NCBI RefSeq assembly: GCF_009650765.1
Contig: NZ_CP045740.1
Location: forward strand, 6,176,001-6,240,000
DNA length: 64,000 nucleotides
DNA from: Streptomyces sp. SUK 48
GTDB taxonomy: Bacteria > Actinomycetota > Actinomycetes > Streptomycetales > Streptomycetaceae
Direction: 5' to 3'
The notes under the pieces were generated by a model. That model saw nothing but the letters and a program-made list of their open reading frames with translations. It had not been told where the DNA came from and made no database searches. A program made the translations under genes and the position numbers. This document shows, one piece after another, positions 8,760 to 17,562 of this stretch; position 1 is the first letter of the stretch; each line of letters begins with the position of its first letter.

Positions 8760-9269
8760 TCATGACGCGGACAGGCCGGCCGCGAACTCCGCCAGGGTGG
8801 TGAAGTCGCCCTCGCGCAGGCCGATACGGGGGTCCACATGGTGGAGCAGGGCCGGGGCGGGGTGGTGGTCGGCCACGAACACCGCGTCCGCGGTGCTCTG
8901 TTCGTCGTCGACCCAGGCGAACGGCCGGCCCCCGGCGTACGCCACGATCGCCTCCGTCTTCCAGTGCACCCCGTCGGGCCGGTGCGCGAACAGGCCCGTG
9001 CCGAAGTCGACGTACGGCAGTTCGGGCAGCCCGAGGACGGGGGCGATCCAGTGGTCGGCCTCGGCCATCCAGGTCGTCGCCCAGCACAGCTCGTAGCCGA
9101 GGGCCAGCAGCGCGGGGCCGTGGGCCGGGTTCAGCCGGACCCGCAGGGGGCTGCGGGAGGAGGCCACCGGCACCTGGATCGTCGTGTATCCCTCGGGCCG
9201 GCGCTCCGGCGGGGCCGCGTACGGGTTCAGCGGACCGTCGACGTCCAGGAAGAGCAGGGGGCGGCTCAC
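8760..9269 (-). CDS. HAD-domain protein of unknown substrate
   Basis: A 169-aa protein. The N-terminus reads LLFLDVDGPLNPY, the HAD motif I DxDG with the two catalytic aspartates. Later it has WATTWMAEADHW, and WVDDEQSTADAV, consistent with the motif IV acidic pair. It is short for a phosphatase with a cap. Related Streptomyces genes are annotated only as HAD-domain or hypothetical secreted proteins. No partner is evident; it lies between dapD and dapA on the strand of dapA, 34 nt after it. Hydrolase function is inferred from the motif only. Confidence 0.82.
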   Translation of the reverse strand: MSRPLLFLDVDGPLNPYAAPPERRPEGYTTIQVPVASSRSPLRVRLNPAHGPALLALGYELCWATTWMAEADHWIAPVLGLPELPYVDFGTGLFAHRPDGVHWKTEAIVAYAGGRPFAWVDDEQSTADAVFVADHHPAPALLHHVDPRIGLREGDFTTLAEFAAGLSAS

Positions 9270-9303
9270 GGGGACACCGTACGGCAGGCCAGGGGAGCGC
9301 GGT

Positions 9304-10203
9304 TCAGGATTCGGTCAGTTCCTCGAAGCGCGCGTGCAGTTCGGCCGTCACCTCCGGGGACGCGGGCAGCAGCGGGGCGCGGACCGGGCCCGCGGGCAGG
9401 CCGAGCCGGGACAGGAGGGCCTTGGCGGTGACCGTCCCGGGCAGTCCCGCCGCCATCATGGACTCGATCAACGGGGTCGCCCGCAGCTGGAGTTGCCGGG
9501 CCCGCGCGGTGTCGGCCGCGTCGAAGGCGTCGAGGACGGCGCGGACCTGGCGCGGGGCCGCGTTGGCGACGGTGCTGACGCAGCCGGCCGCGCCGACGGC
9601 GTACAGGGCGAGGTTGTGTTCGTCGCAGCCCGCGTAATAGGCCAACTCCGTGCGGGCCAGCACCTTCTGGGCGCCCAGGAGGTCGTACGAGCAGTCCTTG
9701 ACGCCGACGATCCGGGGGTGCTCGGCCAGGCGGAGGACCGTCTCCGGTTCGATACGGGTGCCGGTGCGGCCCGGGATGTCGTACAGCAGCACCGGCAGTC
9801 CGGCGGCGTCGGCGACGGCGCGGAAGTGCGCGGCGACGGCCTCCTGCGGCGGCCTGCTGTAGTAGGGCGCCACGACCAGCACGGCATCGGCACCCGCCTT
9901 CCCGGCCGCGAGGGCCAGTTCGGTGGTGTGCCGGGTGTCGGCGGTGCCGACGCCCGCGATCAGGGGGACCCGCGCGCCGACCGCCTCCCGTACGGCCGTG
10001 ATCAGCTCCGCCTTCTCGCCGTCGGTGGTGGTCGGCGACTCGCCCGTGGTGCCGTTGAGGACCAGCCCCTCGCAGCCCTCCGCCACCAGGCGGGCGGCGA
10101 GCTCCTGGGCGCCGGCCCGGTCCAGCGCCCCCTCCTCGGTGAACGGGGTGATCATCGCGCAGAGGACGCGGCCGAAGGGGGAGGGACTGTGTGTGATCGT
10201 CAT
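9304..10203 (-). CDS. dapA: 4-hydroxy-tetrahydrodipicolinate synthase DapA
   Basis: A 299-aa TIM-barrel aldolase that condenses pyruvate with aspartate semialdehyde, the first committed step of lysine and diaminopimelate synthesis. The Schiff-base lysine is K169 (IVGVKDCS). The catalytic tyrosine is Y141 (LLYDIPGRTG), and the GTTGE substrate loop is at residues 51-55. Streptomyces carry several DapA-like paralogues, so some related aldolase role is possible. Location beside dapD favours the lysine pathway. Confidence 0.9.
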   Translation of the reverse strand: MTITHSPSPFGRVLCAMITPFTEEGALDRAGAQELAARLVAEGCEGLVLNGTTGESPTTTDGEKAELITAVREAVGARVPLIAGVGTADTRHTTELALAAGKAGADAVLVVAPYYSRPPQEAVAAHFRAVADAAGLPVLLYDIPGRTGTRIEPETVLRLAEHPRIVGVKDCSYDLLGAQKVLARTELAYYAGCDEHNLALYAVGAAGCVSTVANAAPRQVRAVLDAFDAADTARARQLQLRATPLIESMMAAGLPGTVTAKALLSRLGLPAGPVRAPLLPASPEVTAELHARFEELTES

Positions 10204-10371
10204 ACCCGTCAGTGTCGGCAGGTCCTCCGTGTAGATCTACTTAATTCTCCTTCAGGGTATTCGTAAGCTTGCTTACATGTTCGGGAGTGGCGCAAGGTCG
10301 TGTGTCCAACTCGGCCGTTCATGGGTCACTATGGGCGAAGGGTCATCACCGACGTCAGCCATGGAGGCACC

Positions 10372-10518
10372 ATGAAGCTCGGCAAGGCACTGGCCACCGG
10401 GGTCGCCGAGGAGCGGCCGGACATCCACGACGAGGAAGAGACGGTCCGGCGGCCCGCCGAGGCCGCCCGTACCGCACCGGCCGAGCCGGCCCGCGAAGAG
10501 GTCCCGGCCGGCCGATGA
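10372..10518 (+). CDS. Small hypothetical protein, 48 aa
   Basis: A short, charged protein (MKLGKALATGVAEERPD...) rich in Glu, Arg, Ala and Pro, with no membrane segment or known domain. The ATG is preceded by GGAGG at 10363-10367 with a 4-nt spacer, and its stop overlaps the next start by 4 nt (ATGA). These two signs make it a real translated gene. Function unknown; it heads a four-gene unit with the Cys-rich, holin-like and DUF3618 proteins. Confidence 0.65.
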   Translation: MKLGKALATGVAEERPDIHDEEETVRRPAEAARTAPAEPAREEVPAGR

Positions 10519-11210
10519 GGCTCCGGCTCCCGGCGGAACGCCCCGCGGAGCCGCCGACCGGCTACAAGATCGCCCACCCGGTGCTGTCCCAGGACGGTAC
10601 CCGGGCGGGGTTCACCGGGGTGTCGCTCGGCGGTGCGCTTCCGTACGGGGTTCTCGACCAGGCGTCCTGCGTCTACGGCCGCAGGCACCGCCCGCCCGCG
10701 CGCCTGTGCGACTGCGGTTTCCACTGCGTCCACGACCGCGCCACCGCCGACGCCCTGCGCTGCACCGCCGAGCACCGCACCGCGCTGCTGCTCGAAGTCT
10801 CCGTGCTCGGCGCCTACCTCCGCTTCGAGCGCGGATTCCGCTACGCCCGCCAGCGGGTGCGCACCGCCACCGCGGGCCCCTGCGCCTGCGGCGCCACCGC
10901 GTCCCTGCTGGCCGACGCCGGCTGGGGCCGGCCCGGCTGGCGCGCCCTGGCCCCCGGCTGCGCGGGCTGTACGCGCGGCCGTACGTCCGTCACCCTCGCG
11001 GAGTTCGCCCGGCTCGCCGGGGAGGGCCTGCGGGTACGGGCGGACGACGGCGCCCCGGCCGGGACCGTCGCCCTGCTGGGTGCGGGCACCGGAATGGGAG
11101 TGCCCGAACTGGTCGCCGAGGCAGCCCTGTTGCAGGCGCGGCTCGACTGGTTCCAGTCCCAGCTGGCACGGCTCGGCGACCGCGGGACCGGGGGAGCGGA
11201 CAAGGGCTGA
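10515..11210 (+). CDS. Cys-rich hypothetical protein
   Basis: A 231-aa protein of unknown function. Nine cysteines cluster as C52, C65-x-C67-x3-C71, C83, C123-x-C125 and C149-x2-C152, with nearby histidines (H70, H73), suggesting one or more zinc sites. The N-terminal block (GYKIAHPVLSQDG ... ASCVYGRRH) resembles small actinobacterial proteins with an HxAP-CxCGxxx signature, but I cannot name the family. The C-terminal third is helical. The start overlaps the 48-aa gene, so expression is coupled to it. Confidence 0.75.
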   Translation: MRLRLPAERPAEPPTGYKIAHPVLSQDGTRAGFTGVSLGGALPYGVLDQASCVYGRRHRPPARLCDCGFHCVHDRATADALRCTAEHRTALLLEVSVLGAYLRFERGFRYARQRVRTATAGPCACGATASLLADAGWGRPGWRALAPGCAGCTRGRTSVTLAEFARLAGEGLRVRADDGAPAGTVALLGAGTGMGVPELVAEAALLQARLDWFQSQLARLGDRGTGGADKG

Positions 11211-11264
11211 CGCTCCCCGGCCCGGGTACCCGGACGTTCCCGTACAGGAAGGAGGCGGGACACC

Positions 11265-11696
11265 GTGACCATGACCTCGCACACGCGACCGCACACGCGC
11301 CCCGCACTCGACGGGCACCCCTCCACGGGGGAACTCGTCAATCGCGCCACCGAACAGCTCTCCCTGCTGCTGCGGCAGGAGGTGGCCCTCGCCAAGGCGG
11401 AGCTGGCCCAGAAGGGCAAGCGCGCCGGAACCGGCGGCGGGCTGCTGGGAGCCGCGGGCGCCCTCGGCTACGTCGGACTGATCGTGCTGGCCGGCGCGGC
11501 CACCGCCGCCCTCGACCTGGTGCTGCCCCTGTGGGCGGCGGCGCTGATCGTCGCGGCCGTGCTGTTCGCCGTGGCCGCCGTCCTGGCCGCCACCGGACGC
11601 GCCCAGCTGCGCCGCGCCGGATCGCCCGTGCCCGAGGAGACCCTCGGCAGCGTCCGGGCCGATGTCGACGTGATCAAGGAAAGGGCACATCGATGA
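11265..11696 (+). CDS. Holin-superfamily membrane protein (DUF1469-like)
   Basis: A 143-aa protein with an N-terminal soluble helix (ELVNRATEQLSLLLRQEVALAKAEL) followed by two transmembrane helices at about residues 60-85 and 88-110. This layout and the RQEVALAKAEL motif are typical of the actinobacterial phage-holin-III-like family, which is chromosomal and usually unrelated to prophage. The GTG at 11265 follows AGGAAGGAGG with a 9-nt spacer; an ATG two codons later is possible. It overlaps the DUF3618 gene by 4 nt, its usual partner. Function unknown, perhaps envelope stress. Confidence 0.85.
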   Translation: MTMTSHTRPHTRPALDGHPSTGELVNRATEQLSLLLRQEVALAKAELAQKGKRAGTGGGLLGAAGALGYVGLIVLAGAATAALDLVLPLWAAALIVAAVLFAVAAVLAATGRAQLRRAGSPVPEETLGSVRADVDVIKERAHR

Positions 11697-12337
11697 CCCA
11701 CAGGAACCCGCACGGTTCGGGCGCCAAGGGCCCCGACGAGCTGCGCGCGCAGATCGAGCAGACCAGGAACCAGCTCGGCGACACCGTGGCCCAGTTGGTG
11801 GACCGCGTCGATGTGAAGGGGCGCGCGCGGGCCCGGGCCGCCGATCTGAAGGACAAGGCCGGCGCCATGAAGGTGCAGCTGCGCTCCAGCGCCGCCCAGG
11901 CCGGGCACGGCGCCCAGGGCAGGGCCACGCACGCGGCGCACGCGATGAAGGGGCGGGCCGCGCAGGCGGGCCACGCGGTGCAGGGCACGGCCGCGCGCAC
12001 CGGGCACACGCTCCAGAGCCGGGCCGCCCAGCACGGCGGCGCCCACGACGGGCAGCCCCTGCGCGATCGCGCCCTGGAGGCCGGACGCCACGCCCAGAGC
12101 AGGGCGGTGGACGCCGGGCACCGCGTGCAGGACCGGGCCGCCGTGGCCCAGCGGCAGCTCGCGCCGCCCGCCCGCAAGGCCGCCGAGGGCCTGCGCGGGG
12201 TGCCCCGCCCGGTGCTGATCGCGGGCGCCGCCGGGGTGGTCGCCCTGATCGCGGCCGGGGTGCTGCGCGGCGCCACGAGCCGCGGCACGACCCGTGGCGC
12301 GACCCGCGTCATGCGCCGCCGCCCCTGCTCCTGCTGA
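11693..12337 (+). CDS. DUF3618-domain protein with Ala/His-rich repeats
   Basis: A 214-aa protein. The N-terminus PDELRAQIEQTRNQLGDTVAQLVDRVDV is the DUF3618 signature. The middle (about residues 65-145) is a degenerate repeat of RAAQAGHAVQG-like units, likely helical and amphipathic. One transmembrane helix follows at about residues 178-196, then a basic C-terminal tail. It pairs with the holin-like gene by a 4-nt overlap, an arrangement common in actinobacteria. Function unknown; a membrane-anchored coiled structure is an inference. Confidence 0.85.
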   Translation: MTHRNPHGSGAKGPDELRAQIEQTRNQLGDTVAQLVDRVDVKGRARARAADLKDKAGAMKVQLRSSAAQAGHGAQGRATHAAHAMKGRAAQAGHAVQGTAARTGHTLQSRAAQHGGAHDGQPLRDRALEAGRHAQSRAVDAGHRVQDRAAVAQRQLAPPARKAAEGLRGVPRPVLIAGAAGVVALIAAGVLRGATSRGTTRGATRVMRRRPCSC

Positions 12338-12416
12338 GCGCCTGAGCGCCTGGGTGCCTGAGCACCTGCGCGCCTGAAGGGCTCGACGGCGCACCCACCG
12401 TCCCCGGCCTGCCGTT

Positions 12417-12478
12417 CCCACCCTCCCACCGAAAACTGAGTCCGTCTGGACAATAAAAGTTTTCGGTGGGAGGGTGGG
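12417..12478 (+). promoter_or_regulatory. Perfect 21-bp inverted repeat, likely operator, before the ArsR-type gene
   Basis: The 21 bases at 12417-12437 are the exact reverse complement of 12458-12478, separated by 20 nt that contain a nested GTCC-GTCT-GGAC. The right arm holds GGGAGG (12468-12473), the ribosome site for the ATG at 12482. As DNA it is a large operator; as RNA it would bury the ribosome site. It also follows the DUF3618 gene by 80 nt and might stop its transcript. An operator of the adjacent regulator is the favoured reading. Confidence 0.7.
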
Positions 12479-12481
12479 CGC

Positions 12482-13102
12482 ATGCTGGATGTGACCGTGA
12501 TCGAGGACCCCGAGGCCGCGGCCGTGTCGCTGGACCCCGTCCGGGCCCGGCTGCTGGCCGAACTGGCCGCCGGACCCGCGTCGGCCGCGATGCTGGCCGG
12601 CAAGGTCGGACTGCCCCGGCAGAAGGTGAACTACCACCTCAAGACGCTGGAGCGGCACGGCCTGGTCGAGCTGGCCGGGGAGCGCCGCAAGGGCAATGTC
12701 ACCGAGCGGCTGATGCGCGCGAGCGCCGCGTCGTACGTCATCTCGCCCGCCGCCCTGCCCGCCGTGCAGCCGGACCCGGACCGCTTCCGGGACCAGCTGT
12801 CCGCGCGCTGGCTGCTGGCGCTCGGCGCCCGCCTGGTGCGCGACGTCGGCACCCTGATCGGCGGCGCGGCCCGGGCCCGCAAGCCCCTCGCGACGTACGC
12901 CCTGGACGGCGGGGTGCGGTTCGCCTCCGCCGCCGACCGCGCGGACTTCGTGCGGGAGCTGACGGCGGGCGTCGGCGCGCTGATCCGCAAGTACGACGCC
13001 CCGGACGCCGAGGGCGGCCGCGACCACCGGATCGTCGTCGCCCTGCATCCCGCGGTCGAGGACCGGCCCGCGGCCGTGGAACCCGCACCGGAAGCCGAGT
13101 AG
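12482..13102 (+). CDS. ArsR-type helix-turn-helix regulator
   Basis: A 206-aa regulator. The winged helix covers about residues 15-75 (AAMLAGKVGLPRQKVNYHLKTLERHGLVEL). No metal-binding cysteine motif is seen, so it is not a metal sensor of the classic type. The C-terminal 110 residues are a ligand or dimer domain. The next gene, an SRPBCC (AHSA1-like) protein, follows after 10 nt. ArsR/SRPBCC pairs are common in actinobacteria, and the pair is probably co-regulated through the 21-bp inverted repeat upstream. Confidence 0.88.
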   Translation: MLDVTVIEDPEAAAVSLDPVRARLLAELAAGPASAAMLAGKVGLPRQKVNYHLKTLERHGLVELAGERRKGNVTERLMRASAASYVISPAALPAVQPDPDRFRDQLSARWLLALGARLVRDVGTLIGGAARARKPLATYALDGGVRFASAADRADFVRELTAGVGALIRKYDAPDAEGGRDHRIVVALHPAVEDRPAAVEPAPEAE

Positions 13103-13112
13103 GAGCCCCGCC

Positions 13113-13850
13113 ATGAGCAAGGAATTCGAGATCGTCCGCGCGTTCGAGGTCGATGTGCCGCCGGAGCGGGTCTGGGCGGCGATCACCACCGGGACCGGGG
13201 CGTATCTGTGGCCGATGGAGCCGCCCGAGCCGCGGGAGGGCGGGCGGGGACCGTTCGGCTCGACCGTCGTCGTCTGGGAGCCGCCCCACCGCTACGTCAA
13301 CCGCAGCGAGGACACGGGCATGCCCGCGCAGTCGCTCAACCAGCTCGACCACACCATCGAGCCGCGCGACGAGGGCCGCCGCGCCTTCGTGCGCTATGTC
13401 CACAGCGGGATCTTCACCGACGACTGGGACGCCCAGTACGACGGCGCGAGCAAGCACACCGACTTCTATCTGCACACCCTGCGCGCGTACCTGACGCACT
13501 TCGCGCCGGCCCCGGTCGCCTTCGCGCAGGCGACCGGGCCCGCCGTCTCGGCCGTACCGGAGGCGCTCGGCGCCGCGGCCCGCGCGCTCGGACTGCCGGA
13601 CGACGCGGCCCCGGGGACGAGGGTGAGCGTCCGCGGACCCGGCGGGCGGGCCCTGGACGCCGTGCTCGACTACCGCGAACCGGAGTTCATCGGACTGCGC
13701 ACCGACAGCGCCCTCGTCCGCTTCTTCGGCCGGGGCCGCTGGGGCGCGCCGCTCGGCATCAGCGTGCACGACTTCGCGCCGGGCGCCGACGCCGGGGCGG
13801 AGGGGGCCGCCTGGCAGGACTGGCTGAACGGGGTGTTCAGCCAGTCCTGA
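13113..13850 (+). CDS. SRPBCC (AHSA1-like) domain protein
   Basis: A 245-aa protein with a START/SRPBCC fold in the N-terminal half: EIVRAFEVDVPPERVWAAIT at residues 5-24, then GTGAYLWPMEPPEP, and WEPPHRYVNRSE. The C-terminal 100 residues repeat a weaker similar pattern, so it may be a two-domain form. Proteins of this type bind hydrophobic ligands. The upstream ArsR-type regulator is its likely controller. GGAG lies just before the ATG. The ligand is unknown. Confidence 0.88.
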   Translation: MSKEFEIVRAFEVDVPPERVWAAITTGTGAYLWPMEPPEPREGGRGPFGSTVVVWEPPHRYVNRSEDTGMPAQSLNQLDHTIEPRDEGRRAFVRYVHSGIFTDDWDAQYDGASKHTDFYLHTLRAYLTHFAPAPVAFAQATGPAVSAVPEALGAAARALGLPDDAAPGTRVSVRGPGGRALDAVLDYREPEFIGLRTDSALVRFFGRGRWGAPLGISVHDFAPGADAGAEGAAWQDWLNGVFSQS

Positions 13851-13860
13851 ACCCCCGGGG

Positions 13861-15684
13861 TCAGGGGCGGAAGCGCAGCACCTGCGGGTCGTGGTCGCTG
13901 ATCTGGTCGTTGAACTCCGAGTTGATGTGCACGCTGTCGTACTGGAACGAGTCGCGGCGCACCGCCGGGCTGATCAGGATCTGGTCCAGGACCTGCGAGT
14001 TGCCCTGGTAGTCGTAGGTGTAACGCTCGCTCCGGGGCAGCGACTTGATCGCCGACCACAGCTCGCCGTCACCCTCCAGGATCTTCGCGGTGCCGGAGAA
14101 CTCGAAGTCGTTCATGTCGCCGAGGGCGAGCACGTTCGCGTTCCTCTGGACCTTCAGGATGTCCTTGACGAACGCGTTGACCTCCTGCGCCTGGGCGTGG
14201 CGCTGGGTCTCCGAGCTGCGCGTGACCGGCTGGTACTGCGCGGTCAGGCTCTGGTCGCCGCCCTTGGAGATCAGGTGGTTGGCGATCACGAAGACGGTCT
14301 TGCCCTGGAAGGCGAACTGACCGACGAGCGGCTTGCGGCTGTCCTTCCAGGCGGCGTCGGCCGGGTCGATCCGGCCCGGGGACGCGGTCAGCTGGGCCTC
14401 GCCGTGCTCCTTGACGACGCCCACCGCGGTGGTGGAGTCGCCGCCCGCGCGGTCCACGAAGGACACCCGCTCGGGGTTGAACAGGAACACCTGGCGGATG
14501 TTGCCGCCCGGCTGGCCGCCGTCCTGGTCGTTGACCGGGTTGATGGAACGCCAGTCGTACTTCGGGCCGCCCGCCGCGACGATCGCGTCGATCAGCTTGT
14601 TCACGGTGACGCTCGCGTCGACCGTGCCGTCGTCCGTGACGCCGTTGTTGTCCTGGATCTCCTCCAGGGACACGATGTCGGGGGACTGGAGGTTGTTCAC
14701 GATCGCCGCGGCGTGCTGGTCGAACGTCTTGTCCGACGGGTCGAGGTTCTCGACGTTGTACGTGGCGACCGCGAGCTGCCTGCCGGTCTGCTTCTTCGTG
14801 GTCTCGCGCTGGAGGCCACCGCTCTTGAGCGTCCCGAGCCGGCCGGCGACCAGGGTGTAGCCGCCGTACTGGTTGAAGTCCAGCGGGCCGGTGGTGGTGC
14901 CGGTCAGCGTGTCGCCGACGTTCGCCTTCGGGAAGTCGGCGGTGGCGCCCAGCGACTGGATCTGGAGGCGGCCGGTGTTCTGCGAGTCGTAGGACCCGTA
15001 GACCGTGCCACCGCGGCGGTCGTGGTGCTCGTGCGGCTTCACCGTGACCCACAGCTCGCTGTAGGGGTCGGTGGCGGTGACCACACGGGCGTTCTTGACC
15101 TGGACGTTCATGCCCTCCAGGGACTCGTAGTAGTCCAGGGCGTACTTCTTGGGCTGGAGCGGCAGGCTGTTGATCGAGCCGCCGTTCGCGGTGTCGCCCT
15201 GCGGCGTGTACCGGCTCGGCACCGACCGCGCGTCGATGACGACCGGCGCCGGGACGGCGTTGCCGGTGGAGACCGTGGTGACGGTGGGCTTGGTGATCTC
15301 CGTGACGGACTGCTCGCCGGAGGCGGCACCGCCCGGGACGTACTCGGAGACCGTGCCGGTCACCGTCACCGAGTCGCCGACCGCGGCCTTCGGCGCCGAG
15401 CCGGTGAAGACGAATATGCCCTCGCTGGTGGCCGGGTCGTCGTCGGGCGTCGCGTCCTGGAGCCAGAAGCCCTTGGACGAGCCGTAGGTACGCGTGGCGG
15501 TCACGATGCCCGGCACGTCCGTCACCTTCTGCCCGGCGTACGGCGACAGCCGGGTGGTGCCCTGGATGTCGTGGATACGCACCGCGTCGGCGTGCGCGGG
15601 GGAGGTGAGGACGACGGCCGACGCGGCGGAGCAGACGGCGGCGACGGTGAGCGCGGCGAGACGCGCGGTGGACCTGCTCGGCAA
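13861..15684 (-). CDS. Secreted endonuclease/exonuclease/phosphatase family protein
   Basis: A 607-aa exported protein. The signal peptide spans residues 1-32, ending in AHA-DA. An OB-fold-like nucleic-acid-binding region (about residues 35-290) precedes the catalytic EEP domain, which starts at ATYNVENLD (308-315). Further EEP motifs are LEEIQDNNG (metal-binding Glu), ALGDMNDFEF and ISDHDPQVLRF near the end (catalytic His). Architecture resembles bacterial extracellular DNases of the ExeM/YhcR type. It should act outside the cell, probably for nucleic-acid breakdown and phosphate or carbon salvage; the substrate is inferred. Confidence 0.88.
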   Translation of the reverse strand: MPSRSTARLAALTVAAVCSAASAVVLTSPAHADAVRIHDIQGTTRLSPYAGQKVTDVPGIVTATRTYGSSKGFWLQDATPDDDPATSEGIFVFTGSAPKAAVGDSVTVTGTVSEYVPGGAASGEQSVTEITKPTVTTVSTGNAVPAPVVIDARSVPSRYTPQGDTANGGSINSLPLQPKKYALDYYESLEGMNVQVKNARVVTATDPYSELWVTVKPHEHHDRRGGTVYGSYDSQNTGRLQIQSLGATADFPKANVGDTLTGTTTGPLDFNQYGGYTLVAGRLGTLKSGGLQRETTKKQTGRQLAVATYNVENLDPSDKTFDQHAAAIVNNLQSPDIVSLEEIQDNNGVTDDGTVDASVTVNKLIDAIVAAGGPKYDWRSINPVNDQDGGQPGGNIRQVFLFNPERVSFVDRAGGDSTTAVGVVKEHGEAQLTASPGRIDPADAAWKDSRKPLVGQFAFQGKTVFVIANHLISKGGDQSLTAQYQPVTRSSETQRHAQAQEVNAFVKDILKVQRNANVLALGDMNDFEFSGTAKILEGDGELWSAIKSLPRSERYTYDYQGNSQVLDQILISPAVRRDSFQYDSVHINSEFNDQISDHDPQVLRFRP

Positions 15685-15949
15685 GGGATCCCTCCGGGGA
15701 TGTGACGGGGTGCCGGGACGAGGTGGATCGGTTGCGTGTGGGGGCCGTTGCCCTCCGTGACACGCGCAGGGCCGAGTGAACGGTCGTTCCCCCGACTTCT
15801 ACGCGCGTCAATCTCCAGCCTGCGCACGGGACTTGTCAAGGTTTCGGCCATGTACCGGGGTTGACGAGGAGATGAACCGGGCGGCATGGGACCAAATCCG
15901 TCTAGGCTGAGGGGCTGAGCACGTTTCACGGTCCGAGGAGATCCAGCCG

Positions 15950-17374
15950 ATGTCAGACAGCTCCCCCCTGCCGCCCGTACGGCTGCACTCCGAAGCGGAG
16001 CTGGCACGCGCCGCGCTGTCCACGCCCCTGCTGGAGCGGGCGGCCCGGCTCGCCCGCTGGGCCGGCCCCGGCACCCGGGTGGACGCGGGCGGCAGCCTGG
16101 TCGAGGAGCAGCTTCCCGCCGCGGCCGGCCAGCTCGGACTGACCGGCGACGACGCGGCCGCCTACGCCGCCGAGGCATGGCGCATCGCGCTGGACTCCGG
16201 CCTGGTCGAGATCGCCGACGAGGAGAGCGGGACGGTCCGCACGGGCGAGGCGCTGGCCCTGCTCACCGGTTCCCCGCACGAGGTGCTCACGGTGTGGCTC
16301 GCCGCGCTGGAGACCGTGCTCGCGGACGCGAGCGTGCCCGATCTGGACGGCCTGGTGGACGCGCTGGACGAGGGCGGGGAGATCGATTTCGCGTCACTCG
16401 ACTGGGACCCCGAGGCCGAGTCCGACTTCCTCGACGGGGTGCTCGGCAACCTCTACCTCCTGACGGTGAGTGAGGACGGCGCCGGGGACGAGCCGGTGCC
16501 GCTGCCCGCCCTGGCCGCGTCGATGATCGTGCCGGACGACATGGACGAGCCCACCGACGACGTCCTTGAACAGGTGTCCGACGCGATGATGCGGCTGGAC
16601 GACCAGTTCCGGACGCTGGAGCCGGTCGGCCTGGTCGAGTACCGGCCGGTGGACGAGGCGTTGATGGCGGAGGCCGACGAGGAACTCGCCGCGCCGGTGG
16701 AGGAGGCCGACGTCTCCCGCTACGGCATGGTGCGCCTGACCCCGCTCGGCGCGTACGGGCTGCGGGCGCGGCTGATGGAGGCCGGCTTCGAGGCCCCGGT
16801 GGTCGGCGAACTCGCCGACAAGGGCGCGGACGTACTGCTCGACGGCACCGCCGGGTTCGGGCCCGCGGCCGCCCTCGCCGAGACGGAGCTGTGGCTGAAC
16901 CGGCACGAACCGCTCTCCGGCGCACGGGAGTTGCTGGCCGCGGCCCGGGGCGCCGACGCCGGGGGGCCGCTGCGCCGGCTGCGCTGCCAGCAGGCGCTGT
17001 CCCTGGTCGGCGGGGAGGCGGAGCCCGCGCTGCGGGAGGTGCTGGACGACCCCGAACTCGGCGGGCTCGCCCGGGTGTGGCTCAGCGAGCGGGGCGCCGC
17101 CGAGGTGCCCGCGCCCTCCGAGGACCTGGTGTTCTGGCTGACCATCGACACCGTCGCGGCCCAACTGGCCGCCGAGGGCAACTCCGAGGAACTCCAGGCC
17201 CTGGTGGAGGGGCTCGCCGAGCAGCACAGCGGGTTCTTCGCGGCCGCGTGGCGGGTGGAGCACCCGGCGACGGCCGATGTGCTGGAGGCGATGGGCCGGC
17301 TGCACCCGGACAAGAAGGTGGCCAAGGAGGCCCGTAAGGCGGCGTTCAAGGCACGGTCGCAGCACGGAGGTTGA
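15950..17374 (+). CDS. Conserved hypothetical acidic protein
   Basis: A 474-aa soluble, very acidic and Ala/Leu-rich protein with no signal peptide or membrane helix. A winged-helix-like segment may occur around residues 225-280 (YGMVRLTPLGAYGLRARLMEAGF), and an armadillo/HEAT-like helical C-terminal part follows. I do not recognise the family; similar proteins are annotated as hypothetical in Streptomyces. It is monocistronic, followed by a tandem repeat tract. The start at 15950 follows GGAG at 15937-15940. Confidence 0.75.
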   Translation: MSDSSPLPPVRLHSEAELARAALSTPLLERAARLARWAGPGTRVDAGGSLVEEQLPAAAGQLGLTGDDAAAYAAEAWRIALDSGLVEIADEESGTVRTGEALALLTGSPHEVLTVWLAALETVLADASVPDLDGLVDALDEGGEIDFASLDWDPEAESDFLDGVLGNLYLLTVSEDGAGDEPVPLPALAASMIVPDDMDEPTDDVLEQVSDAMMRLDDQFRTLEPVGLVEYRPVDEALMAEADEELAAPVEEADVSRYGMVRLTPLGAYGLRARLMEAGFEAPVVGELADKGADVLLDGTAGFGPAAALAETELWLNRHEPLSGARELLAAARGADAGGPLRRLRCQQALSLVGGEAEPALREVLDDPELGGLARVWLSERGAAEVPAPSEDLVFWLTIDTVAAQLAAEGNSEELQALVEGLAEQHSGFFAAAWRVEHPATADVLEAMGRLHPDKKVAKEARKAAFKARSQHGG

Positions 17375-17378
17375 GCGG

Positions 17379-17446
17379 GCCGGTGGGGTGACCCGGCCGG
17401 TGCGGTGACCGGGCGGGTGGAGTGACCCGGCCGGTGGGGTGGCCGG
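17379..17446 (+). repeat. Tandem 17-bp repeat, four units
   Basis: Four head-to-tail units of about 17 bp at 17379, 17396, 17413 and 17430 follow GCCGGTGGGGTGACCCG with one to four changes each. They start immediately after the stop codon of the preceding gene. Confidence 0.85.
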
Positions 17447-17562
17447 GTCGGAGTGGGTGAGCGTGGCGGGAGCCGGTGCGGGACCGGCCCGCCGCGGTGC
17501 TTGGTCCGCCCTTGGGGTGGCGCATACGGTTTCTTGAACAAGGGTGTCCCTGGTGGCCCCGC

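Noticed and set aside
11265..11696. Holin-like gene as a sign of a prophage
   Set aside because: No other phage genes nearby, and this family is a chromosomal partner of DUF3618 proteins in actinobacteria.
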